Shown piece after piece: positions 35,601 through 44,700 of a stretch of 64,000 bases of DNA (position 1 is the first letter of the stretch; every line of letters starts with the position of its first letter). Under the pieces are notes generated by a model. The model had not been told where the DNA came from. It saw only the letters and a list, made by a program, of their open reading frames with translations, and searched no databases. Position numbers and translations under genes: made by a program. The stretch covers positions 1,338,264-1,402,263 of the forward strand of contig NZ_FNBN01000002.1 in the NCBI RefSeq assembly GCF_900102545.1. Reading direction: 5' to 3'. This stretch comes from Chitinophaga filiformis (GTDB taxonomy: Bacteria > Bacteroidota > Bacteroidia > Chitinophagales > Chitinophagaceae).

Positions 35601-36697
35601 ACGCCATCCTTCTCTCTCACTTTGATCACACCAGCACCGGCTACTTTACCAGCATTGATGTTTATATCCAGTCCTTTGCGACCTGCCCCTTTGATCGCTT
35701 CAGCAAGACTGGCAGAAGGATTGAACCTGCCGGAAGAGATATTCACCACCTCACCCGGAACGCCGGCAGGCGCTGCTCCTGCTGCAGGTTTACCACCTGG
35801 CGCACGTTGTATAGTATCTATAGCCTTAGGTTGTACATCAGGCGTTACTTCTTCTTTTTCTGCGGATGCACTGGCAGCAGGGCTATCTTCCTTTTTCTGC
35901 ACAGCAGGCGCTTCTTCCGGCATAAGTGCAGGATCAGCTTTCTTCTGCACAGCAGCTCCCTGCTGTACCGTATGTGTCAGCTCATGCGCCAGCAGGTGCC
36001 TGCCGGTACTGCTGGTCGAATCAAATTTATTATCGTTGAAATAAATATCGTTTCCATGTGTGAACGCCTGCGCCTGCAGGTCGTTACTCAGCGCTGCCGC
36101 TTCAGAGCCTGTATGTATACGTACATTACTGAAGTCAGCGCCTATAGACGATTCCATCGCCGTCTTTGTATCTGAAGGCAATGGCGTACCACTACCTTTC
36201 GTTTTCTGCAAACGGTCTTCCAATCCGCTACCTGCTGTATCTGTTGCATCATTGCCGTTTCCTTTTTTCTGGATATCATCCGGTGGATCGGCCATGCTAT
36301 CGAAGATAGGCTTACGTTGCAGTTTCTTTTCTCCTTCGGATATCTCTTCCTCTTTCCCTTCCTGCTCTTTCATTTGCAGGGCATCAGATTGCGCAGCAGA
36401 TGAAGGCGTATGCCCCGTAGGGACTGTAGTGACAGGAGCCGGTGCAACTGCTTTAGCCTGTACAGCAGCAGGTTCGCTCGTACGCTGCACTACTTTATCT
36501 GCTACCTGGTCCGCCTGTTTTTCATAATGGTCGTCTGGTTTTCCAATGGTCAGTTTCCGTTGAACGAAAAAGGGTTCCTTCGCTGTTTCCTTCTCTCCGA
36601 AAAAAGCACTACCTCCCTCCTCCTTTCCAAAGAAAGAATTACCGGCAGGTTGCTTTGCCTTGCTACTCGTGCTTTTATTATCGGTTGCTTTTATCAT
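32672..36697 (-). CDS. Large DUF4157 protein with C-terminal HNH-like nuclease (candidate eCIS effector)
   Basis: A 1341-residue protein. Residues 33-70 carry the same lead motif as the smaller DUF4157 protein (RKLTIGKPDDHYEKQAD). DUF4157 spans about 170-250 with HELTH near 238-242. Residues 315-860 are a long beta-rich region, followed by an Ala/Gly/Pro linker (about 862-915) and helical segments. The C-terminal 90 residues contain an HNH-like arrangement: DYNVDHIND (Asp1260-His1261), DNNLRVITGEHNRRKSG (Asn1289-1290, His1298-Asn1299). HNH domains are common toxin nucleases. No immunity gene is evident. The start lies one base after the tape-measure stop. Confidence 0.82.
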   Translation of the reverse strand: MIKATDNKSTSSKAKQPAGNSFFGKEEGGSAFFGEKETAKEPFFVQRKLTIGKPDDHYEKQADQVADKVVQRTSEPAAVQAKAVAPAPVTTVPTGHTPSSAAQSDALQMKEQEGKEEEISEGEKKLQRKPIFDSMADPPDDIQKKGNGNDATDTAGSGLEDRLQKTKGSGTPLPSDTKTAMESSIGADFSNVRIHTGSEAAALSNDLQAQAFTHGNDIYFNDNKFDSTSSTGRHLLAHELTHTVQQGAAVQKKADPALMPEEAPAVQKKEDSPAASASAEKEEVTPDVQPKAIDTIQRAPGGKPAAGAAPAGVPGEVVNISSGRFNPSASLAEAIKGAGRKGLDININAGKVAGAGVIKVREKDGVMESLKNAYLPLNMPMFSAANPTLAVRLANGEISGFATIGQSNAPEAIPQWLRKNGKAIGWLTGIDVENVLSKSTNTFENGNFTFTLNGVKVKVGGFAEATMDLGFANMKPSAHVTADLDIHGVAKGNLDITLMDDKMSGEGAFGVSFKGFSGEIAAKFQEGVLDVKGMVAYSGDRLSGSLMLVMTDKKTADNFAVTQLGGAPAEEAAPPAEVPAAEGKGPRGMAGMGTLTFNMTEWFAGSVNVIVDGKGFVTVIGKIAPPKEIILFQQRDYSKELFKLEARAAYGIPVIGNVFVFANMALIAMAKVGPAKIYNIEVAGTYSNNPDVAKNISLSGSLNMSAYAGLRLRAEGGAGLELAGHDLKVGVGVNADAGVKGYVDARPTIGYRDPGEFFFKGHMEIAAQPFLGLSGDLFVELDSPWWSPLPDKKWTWPIGALEYPLPGEFGIGADMEYVLGSGKVPEVTFSEAKFDGGKFMTDLVDDHVPPKSGAGDKEKQGKFVDGGAAQAGPAAGAPPPAAAPGKPGAGAAPAGGAAGAGGGKGKDKEKDKGKVDPEAVKNFAAAMKKVKELEGHKPMTRTELMATLDGIKKQFNVTGISFAAQGTDIWMVTGTMQGMPNKQSVKVKAAMKPGDEKEEGGQNKETEKQLAEGVKALIAKDKETAAGDKQLTKPEAEKVAADVAKSHNKIFQSITVLDKKDHWNYLYIQRAKKTAEVPGSGIDATKLPPEFKVGAYFKFDGEIYRISEIKLDQDRVHMVDVKYLISNKKKKKIEGEKVFMISIALKKGSITEYKDPVPAVRKFPASWPSGVDSVRPWLYESIHKWDDKREEIQKHTTRGIDAVKAKVRAAKARAIATGKDTEWKQLSKHQPKNPSEGIMIINENTDYNTYDPDTVDYNVDHINDLGMLWTTIGRDASDSVRRDHVVGDNNLRVITGEHNRRKSGKRYEMSVGPNFTSERAEDNTPGAKTIKGKNGVEEPFL

Positions 36698-36698
36698 G

Positions 36699-38528
36699 TC
36701 AGGTCCAGACAGTTTTTATCAGCCATGGCATCCACGATAATCCTACTACACTAAATCCCCATGGTAATTGGTTTAACAACATATCATACGCCTGCTGCGT
36801 TACATACAGCTGCCACTCTTCCTCTTTCCATTCCAGCTTCCCTTCCCTCAACAGGAAGTTACCGCGTAAACCATCAGGCGATGTATTACCTAATGCATTC
36901 CAGTGAGAGATCACAGCAGCCAGCAACTCATTGGCTTCCGTCTTCTCCGTATCAGTAAGCGGTATAAAACGTCTCACCGGTTCTGCAGGCTGGATGCCGC
37001 ATAATATTTTAGGTAATACCAGGTCCCACTCCGGAATATCTTCTTCTCCATAAGCCAGGTATCCCAGCAACTGTACCGCCCTGTGCTTTGCAGCTTCATC
37101 TTTGAACTGCTGTTCCTCCCTGAGTTCCAGCGCGTCAAAAAAGAATGACAGGTAAAGATGCAGTAAGATCAGACCAGCATTATTGATGTAATAAACAGAT
37201 CCTTCTGCTGGTGGTTCCGGCGATGCAGTATCCTCATCTGCAGATGATAAAGCAGTCTTCTTAAGATCTGCTTCTTTATCTACAGCACGTTGCTCCGCTG
37301 TTCCTTCTTCTCTTTCCTCCCTTGCTTTCTGCTCTTTTTCTTCAGCTGCTGCTTTCTCTTCTTCTTGTATGGATGATGCTTTATCACTCTTTATCTCTTC
37401 CGCTGTCTTTTTACGGCGGGCTTGCTCATCATTTCGCTCTTGCTCACGATGCTTCCTCGCCGAAGCCTGTTCCTGTTGTTCAGGTCCGTCCTTTGTAGTA
37501 TCATGCTGCCGCCGTTGTGCACTATCTTCCCTATCCCGCTTTTCTCCCTGTTTATGCCGTTCGTTCTCTTGCTGTGCTATAAACAGGCTTTTTTGCAGCG
37601 CGGTGATCTCAGGTAAATATTGCATAGCAAGTGTTGCTGCCGTCTGTTGCAATAAGACCGGCGCTTTCACTGCTGCTGTTGTTGTCTTCTGCAGCACGAA
37701 TAACAAACGGGGTACTATGGCTTCTTTTGCTTTACTCATCAATGGCTGCATCAGTTGCTGCAGCAATGCAGTATTGTCCACTGTTCGCCCCGGCACTATT
37801 ATCTCCCTGATCAGCCAGATAAAGATATCATCATGATAGCTTGTCCTGGCAGGTAATACCGGAATGAGTTGCTGCTGTGCCGGCGCCAATGCACCTGCTG
37901 CCTCCCGCAGCTGCGGATGATAGATAAACGTTTCCCATTCATCGATCAACTGTAACACCTGCCGGTAGGCATCCGCACTATATGCCAGTATCCAGTTCCG
38001 GACAAAAGCAGGTGAGAATTGCAATACCAGTCTCCTGATCGCATACGGGTGTTCCATAAACAACACCTTACATTGCTGCAAAGCATATGTCTCAGAAGAT
38101 AATGCCGCCAGTATACCGGCCTCCCACTCAGGTTGCTGCCATTTCACAGCGGAAGACGGCAGAATGCCTCTTTCCAGGAAATACAACCAGCTTTCATAGT
38201 ATCCCTGTATCAGGGGGATTCTTTGCATACCGGCTTCCAGCGTTAACTCCGACTGCATGCTGGAATAATGCTTCCGGAGATGACTGATGATCATCTCCGG
38301 AAGTGAGTCTCGTAATGACGCCAGGTTGCAGGAACCCAGGTCTATTTCCAGTTTATCTATCTGTAATAAAGTATCCGGATCGGCCCAGCTGTCCAATAGT
38401 GCCGACAGCATTGGCTCCAGCTCCATTGTAACACCCGTGCTCAATGCTCCCTGCAATGCAAAGGCTTCCTCCCTGGAAGGCAATTGCACCTCCAGCAAAA
38501 GTTTTCCGATGGCATGTTGCTGTTTCAT
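36699..38528 (-). CDS. eCIS tape-measure protein (Afp14-like)
   Basis: A 609-residue protein of the contractile-injection tape-measure family. The N-terminus (HAIGKLLLEVQLPSREEAF) is followed by IDKLEIDLG near 57-64, and the C-terminal conserved segment AGLILLHLYLSFFF lies at about 451-464. Between them, residues 320-430 form a highly charged Glu/Lys/Arg/Gln tract likely to be a long helix. In the Afp system this protein sets tube length. It overlaps the upstream gene by one base and is followed after one base by the effector candidate, so translation of cargo and ruler is coupled. Confidence 0.88.
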   Translation of the reverse strand: MKQQHAIGKLLLEVQLPSREEAFALQGALSTGVTMELEPMLSALLDSWADPDTLLQIDKLEIDLGSCNLASLRDSLPEMIISHLRKHYSSMQSELTLEAGMQRIPLIQGYYESWLYFLERGILPSSAVKWQQPEWEAGILAALSSETYALQQCKVLFMEHPYAIRRLVLQFSPAFVRNWILAYSADAYRQVLQLIDEWETFIYHPQLREAAGALAPAQQQLIPVLPARTSYHDDIFIWLIREIIVPGRTVDNTALLQQLMQPLMSKAKEAIVPRLLFVLQKTTTAAVKAPVLLQQTAATLAMQYLPEITALQKSLFIAQQENERHKQGEKRDREDSAQRRQHDTTKDGPEQQEQASARKHREQERNDEQARRKKTAEEIKSDKASSIQEEEKAAAEEKEQKAREEREEGTAEQRAVDKEADLKKTALSSADEDTASPEPPAEGSVYYINNAGLILLHLYLSFFFDALELREEQQFKDEAAKHRAVQLLGYLAYGEEDIPEWDLVLPKILCGIQPAEPVRRFIPLTDTEKTEANELLAAVISHWNALGNTSPDGLRGNFLLREGKLEWKEEEWQLYVTQQAYDMLLNQLPWGFSVVGLSWMPWLIKTVWT

Positions 38529-41500
38529 TAAGCGACTATTCCTTTATACGTGTTTACTGTTTTTTCATTTTCTGCCGTCACAATACCAGTGGTATTCCAT
38601 ACCTGCTGCCATTGCGCCAGACCATCCTTTTGTGCGGTAATGGAATCAGCAGCTGCCTTTACCAGTTTCCGGGCTATTGCAGGTACTTTTTCAGGCGATT
38701 CCACTATCAGTCTGTCGATATAATAAGCAGTAGCATAAACAAGCAGTTTGATCACCTGCACCTTTTGCGCTGCTTTCAGCTTGGTGAAACCTGTCTGTAA
38801 TGTTGCCTGCAGTTTTTCATAACCTGCATGCAATACTTCAGGTGCACCGCTGGCCAGCAGGAAGGATTTGGTATCTGTCCAGCGACTGTCTTCCGACAGC
38901 GTCTCGTCTTCCTTCGCCATCTTGTTGACATCACTCCTGTATCCCAGTATGCGCTTATTGAATACGGCATCGCTGTTTACAATCGACCTTGCATTCGCAT
39001 TCGGGTCTGCCGTCGTACCTGTATCTGGGGCAGATTCTTTAGATGCCGGTACGAAAGCACTGATGGTAAGCCTTGCGAATGATTCCTTACAATCCTGGAC
39101 GTCTTCAAATGTGTAGTCCAGAAAGTAAATGCCCACCTGCGGATCTTCCAGCTTCAGCGTTGCATGCTTTTTATCTTCTTTCCAGGTGACGTCAAAATTC
39201 AAAGGATCAATAGGTTCCTGGTTGTCATTCTGCTGTAGAATGAGGCTGAAGGCGCCACCGTAAGGAGTGGCTTCTATGCCGATTTCATCTGTGCGGGAGA
39301 TATCCCAGTCCACAGTAACCTTGCCATTGCTGGTCAACTTCACATCTTTCAGCGGACAGATAGTGATCTCTTTCGAGAACTGGCTTTCCATACCTTCACG
39401 GGAAGCTGTTAACACAACCGTGAACACCACACCGCGCTTCCGCTCTAACTCAAATTCCACCACATCATTGAGACTGGTTGTATCCTTGTCAGTGATGAAC
39501 ACGCCCTTATAGTCATACAGTTCCCAATGATAAGCATCTGCCCTCAGCGACTGGTTCCTCAGCGATATTGCCACACCCTGGCCTTCAGGCATCTCTTCCT
39601 GTTTAATAATACTAAAGCGTGCTACCGGTGGTGATTCCCGGAGTATCAGGTTGATGGCTGGCTTGCTGGAGCAACAGATATAAGGCAGGCAGAAATCCGC
39701 CACCACTTCATATCCTTCCAGTTCTTTTGCCAGGCTCATAGCAGCCGCTTTCTCTTCTTCCTTACTGCTAAGCATCAGGTTCACCAGCTTCGACTTCTCT
39801 GCTTCTGAAAGGGAAGCCACATTGGTTTTTGCACATACCAATACCAGTGTACCACCCTTAGGTACCCCTCCATTATGTTCAAGTCCCGGATGCTCTTCTG
39901 CAAATCGGTGAAATAAGAGGCTGCTGGTCAGTTCTCCTTTACGGCGAACATATTCTTCACATACTGCATAAAGAGACGTTAAATGCGCCCGGCAGCATGT
40001 TTTATCATCATCATTACAGGTTCCTTCCTTACTGCAGATTTCAGCAATCTTCTTTTCGAGGTCTACCGGCGGCTTGCCAAACAGGGTTACCAATGCTTCA
40101 AACATATCCCCGATAGCATTCCGGTCGAATTCACGTCCGAAGATGACCTCCTCAAAATTATCAGAACAGGTGCGTGCACAACGGATATCATTCACGATCT
40201 TCTCCAGTATGACGGTCAGATCACTGAACTCTGCTGATCTTTCACGGATCAGCTGGTCCATATCCTCGTCATCACCCAGGTATACCACCTTGATATCAAA
40301 AGGCAGGTGCAGGTCTCTGCGCAGGTCAGCAATGGCGTCCTGTGTTATCTGTACCGTTTCACCCGTATGTCCTTTGATACGGAAAAAGTCATAGCCATCC
40401 ATATTGGCCAGTAGGAACTTCCTGTCCTTATCATCCGTAATACCAGGGATGTTGAAGGTCCGGCGGTTACGCGTCGCTGCCGCATTCCAGTATGCTGACA
40501 GCTCTGACGGATTCTTATAATAGAAAGGAATGGCCCTTTCTGACAACAGTTTATTGATACCCGCATCCGGTGTAAAACGTACCCCGAAAGAAGGGAAATT
40601 CTGATCATCAAAACGTGTGTGCGATACATCCGCCAGGTATTTCAGCCGCTGTATCAGCAAACGGGGTCTATCCAGTGCATCAATACCCAGGTCCGCAAAA
40701 GGAGGCCTGTAAAGCCCCATACGATAGTTTATTTTCTCTTGTCCTGACAGAGACATCGTACGGATACTATGCAGGGCGATATACCCTCTGAAACGGCTCT
40801 TCTTTGGCATCAGGGACAGGTAGCTGAACAGGTCTGTGGCAACAAGCTCCTGGTAAGTGGCTACCAGGTCCCGGTAATAATCATACAACCAGGGATATTG
40901 TCTGCCGCCTCTTGCGCCAACACCCTCACGCAACTTCTGCAGATTTTCTGTCAGGCTATCGAATGGATTAACCGGGTCCAGTCCCAGCTTTTCTTTCACC
41001 AGTTCATACACCGATTTAAAGGCTGTTCCGATCAATGGTTCTGCAGCTTTACAAACATCATCAAAGCCGGTACTAACAGCCGCCCAGCTGGTAAACGGCT
41101 CAAAAGAGATATGCGGGCCGCCTTCGCTTGCAGTGTAACCAAAGCGGTTGATAACTGGATCCTTATCTCCTGCCTCGGTAGCATCATTGATAAACCAGGC
41201 ATCCAGCTCCGCCTGTGTAAAAAAGCTTTTGGGTATCAGCGCTGCCTCAACTTCCAGTGTCTTCTTACTCTCACTGTTCTCATAACCATACAGACAACTG
41301 TCTTCAGTAGATTCGTCACTGCGCACAATAAGGATAACCAGGTATGGGGTGGTATCCGGCTCCCGCTCCGGGTTGCCGGGATCATTGCCGGATAAGCGAT
41401 AGATCAGCTCATTATGGTTCTCATTCGTATTGCTGAGCACCATAACAGTAGCAGTACGATCCAGCAGTGGTACATCAAAATCTTTCCCTTCGCTTGTCTT

Positions 41501-41764
41501 GCCGATACCGTTATAAATGATCTCATCTTCCAATGAAAAGAGCTGACCATCTGAAGTCACAGCAGTACCAGGCCTCAGTCTGACAGTACCGGCTGCTTCA
41601 TCCACCACTACATCAAGACCATAAAAGATACCTGATCCTTCCAGGTACGTACGGGTATCCTGGTCTTCCTGCCCTGCAAAAGTGACAATACCAGTCAGGC
41701 TGCTGCTCTTCAACTGCTGCCCCTTTTTAAAAACCGGGTAAGGGGTAGAAATATTTATTATCAT
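38528..41764 (-). CDS. eCIS-associated large protein of unknown role
   Basis: A 1078-residue protein. Residues 1-90 resemble the N-terminal dock of phage/eCIS fibre or baseplate components (LEGSGIFYGLDV and VRLRPGTAVTSDGQL). The middle is helical with a Cys-rich stretch (576-602, CSKEGTC...TCC) and another Cys cluster at 692-698. Residues about 708-805 look like a PKD-type beta sandwich (SPPVARFSI...FELERKRGVVF). The C-terminus is helical. Position between the giant baseplate protein and the tape measure suggests a structural part of the particle, perhaps a peripheral baseplate or receptor-binding element. No named family is recognised. Confidence 0.65.
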   Translation of the reverse strand: MIINISTPYPVFKKGQQLKSSSLTGIVTFAGQEDQDTRTYLEGSGIFYGLDVVVDEAAGTVRLRPGTAVTSDGQLFSLEDEIIYNGIGKTSEGKDFDVPLLDRTATVMVLSNTNENHNELIYRLSGNDPGNPEREPDTTPYLVILIVRSDESTEDSCLYGYENSESKKTLEVEAALIPKSFFTQAELDAWFINDATEAGDKDPVINRFGYTASEGGPHISFEPFTSWAAVSTGFDDVCKAAEPLIGTAFKSVYELVKEKLGLDPVNPFDSLTENLQKLREGVGARGGRQYPWLYDYYRDLVATYQELVATDLFSYLSLMPKKSRFRGYIALHSIRTMSLSGQEKINYRMGLYRPPFADLGIDALDRPRLLIQRLKYLADVSHTRFDDQNFPSFGVRFTPDAGINKLLSERAIPFYYKNPSELSAYWNAAATRNRRTFNIPGITDDKDRKFLLANMDGYDFFRIKGHTGETVQITQDAIADLRRDLHLPFDIKVVYLGDDEDMDQLIRERSAEFSDLTVILEKIVNDIRCARTCSDNFEEVIFGREFDRNAIGDMFEALVTLFGKPPVDLEKKIAEICSKEGTCNDDDKTCCRAHLTSLYAVCEEYVRRKGELTSSLLFHRFAEEHPGLEHNGGVPKGGTLVLVCAKTNVASLSEAEKSKLVNLMLSSKEEEKAAAMSLAKELEGYEVVADFCLPYICCSSKPAINLILRESPPVARFSIIKQEEMPEGQGVAISLRNQSLRADAYHWELYDYKGVFITDKDTTSLNDVVEFELERKRGVVFTVVLTASREGMESQFSKEITICPLKDVKLTSNGKVTVDWDISRTDEIGIEATPYGGAFSLILQQNDNQEPIDPLNFDVTWKEDKKHATLKLEDPQVGIYFLDYTFEDVQDCKESFARLTISAFVPASKESAPDTGTTADPNANARSIVNSDAVFNKRILGYRSDVNKMAKEDETLSEDSRWTDTKSFLLASGAPEVLHAGYEKLQATLQTGFTKLKAAQKVQVIKLLVYATAYYIDRLIVESPEKVPAIARKLVKAAADSITAQKDGLAQWQQVWNTTGIVTAENEKTVNTYKGIVA

Positions 41765-41789
41765 TTCTGAAGAATTTATTTATTAGATA

Positions 41790-44700
41790 TTATCCAAGCA
41801 TTGCCTCATCAAGTATGATCAATGGCTTATCATCTCCACCCTCATCATCATACAGGTATGCAGCCGGATATACATTTTTTAGTTCTCTTAATATTTGATT
41901 CAAAGCCTGCAGGCTATCGTCATAATCACAGCTCTCTTCCCTGGATAATGCGCCCAGCCATTTTTTCCAGGCCTTTTCAAACTGCAGCATCTGCTGCGGG
42001 CTTATCCAGACGATGTTTAACCGTATATGCGATGGCGCTTCCCTACGCAATGTGTCTTCGAAGAACTGCCTGAAGCGGGCCAGTCGGAAACGCTGTGGCC
42101 ATGCCGGCAATACAACGGTAGACCAGAAAGAGTAAGGATCTGCCAGGAATGTACGATCACAGAAAGCAGCATTTTCCTCATCTATTTCCTCCTCATCATC
42201 ACAACAGAGACACACATCATTGCATACAGGCAGGATCGCATCTTCTGTTTTGCATACGATCGGGATCACTACAGTGCTGACATTTTCGGCTACCACATTC
42301 TCCAGCAGCGACTTCATTTCATTACGTACAAATGTCAGATCGCTCAGCAGCTTGATCACCTCTTCTGTTGCCTCCAGTGAAGCAGCAGCGATCTTCTCAT
42401 CGTTCCTGTACCAGGAAATGGTCATGGTGGAAACCTGTTTATCAACAAACACCTTATCCTCTTTGGCAGCTTTCTTCAGGGCTTCGATATAAGCAGCAGC
42501 ATTGGCAAATACAGACTCACTGATAATACGCAACACAATCGGAAGCTCCCGCTGGTAATACCAGTTCAGCTGCAGCTGTAAAGCTTCGTAAGACTGCTGT
42601 TGTCCGCGGGGCCGCATCAGGATATGTTCCAGCAGATGCAGACCCTCAGCGCTGATAACCGTCTGCACATACTCCATAGCGGCATTACGTGCAGAGATGC
42701 TTGTATAGGACAGCGGATGTTCCGCCTGTATTCCCTCAGGATTCACCAGTGTGATACCAAAAGGACCACAGGCATCTTCATCACCACGTTGATAGTTACG
42801 CAGGTCTACCAGTAGACCATTGGCATCTCCGAGCGCCGATTTGGCTTCTTCCGGTGTATCATAGACATGTATGGACTCCCAGATAGTGGTATAGTCATAA
42901 CTGATCTTACCGCCCACCAGCAACTGTTCGATATTATTGATCTCAAATGCATAGCCTTTACCGCTTTCCACAATTGGGAACATCATGGCATTAAAGATGC
43001 GGGTAGCACGGTCGTTCTCTATATCTTCTCCACAGATCACCTCAGGCGCCGTCGCAATGATCTTACCATCCATATCTTTCAGGTAAAGGGTATAAGCGTT
43101 ATCACAACCCGGCATCTGCTCGTAATAATAAGAGGCTTCAGATCTTGCCATTTCCAGCAGGTAGACATAGAAATACTGTTCTGCCTTTTCTGCCAGTGCA
43201 GGAGAACTATAACGGGTCACCGTCTGCCACATCACCTGGTCATTCTTACCAAACAACTGGTAGTAATACAGTTTAACAGGAGACGTCTGCTCATCGCCTT
43301 CTCCGCCTTCCGATGCCGATTTCCAGAGTTGTGTAAACGAAGGGATTTCATTATAGCTCATCCACAATTGGGAGAAATTGATCTTTCCAGGTTGATCGAA
43401 GTACCAGCCCAGGATACGCGGGTCTGTATTTCCATTTTTTGTATCCGGATTCACAAACCAGCCATAGAGCCTTCTCTTACAGTAAATATCTGCCTGCAGG
43501 TCCAGACGCGCTTCTTCTCTTCTTTCCATACCCTGATACCATCCGGCATGTTGTGCCACACGGTATACATTATCGTCCACCATACGGAAGGCATAACGAC
43601 AGCCAGCGGCATAGTCAGTATAAGGGAAGAAGTTCTTGTTATCAGGATCAAGATTATCGAGGAATGTCTGTAGCCTGTCCCATGCATCCTGTTCACTCAC
43701 TTCATCATTTTCACCCACGCATTTTTTTGTTACATGCTGAATATCCAGCAGTACTTTGCCCAGGTTGATGGAATAATAACAACCTACCGTTTCATCATCC
43801 AGGCAGTAGTTACCGCGGAACAGCAGCAACTGCAGGAACTCCAGCAGGTCTGCCATAGCAGCATCCGGATCAGGATAAGTGTGAATGCTCTCCCACTCGT
43901 ACGTATTTGTTTTTGTATTGTAGATATGGAATGCAAAAGTTCCATCTTCATTACGGTATATACCATGCCTGCGCGCAAATTGCCGCCTTGCCTGGATAGC
44001 AGCCATATAGGCATCATAACTGCCCGGCGTGATCTTAGCCACCGCCAATGGCTGGCCTTTATCATCATTCAGATAAAGATCTTCTGTTGTTGCCGTCCAT
44101 GCGCTGTAATTTTCAACAGCCTGTGAACGCAGTAACAGGTTCCAGCACTCCACCTGAAATGCAGCAGCCGCGGCATCTGGAGTTGCATACGCTGTCACAC
44201 TCTGCCAGAGCAGGAAATCATTGCGGCGTAACTGGAAGTAATAGCGGCCATTCCCTCCGGTTACTACAGATGCGCCTTTTTCCAGTACAGTATATCCCGG
44301 CAGTTTACGATGATAACGCTGCAGCAATGCGATAACCGCCTGCTCTCTTTCTGCGGCAGATTCAAACTGCGGCAGATAACGTGCTATACGATAGTCGCGG
44401 TCCCACAGGCGATAGCCGATCACGGCATTTTTATCACCGCTCTGATACAGGTCCGTACGCACATCTCTTTCTTTCGCGTATACATTCGGCTTTAACAGGT
44501 CCAGTTTAAAGCCGGCCCATTCAGCAAGCCTCTTAATGGCCTCTTCGCCCTCACGCTCACTGTCATACAGGTGAGGATGCACCGCTATCCTGTTCTCTCC
44601 TTCCATGAGATAAACCCGATAGCCGCCTTCTTCCTTCACCACCTTGTAGTTGCCTACAGTAGGCGCCAGTTTATCAAGTATATATTTTAATGCTTCTTCT

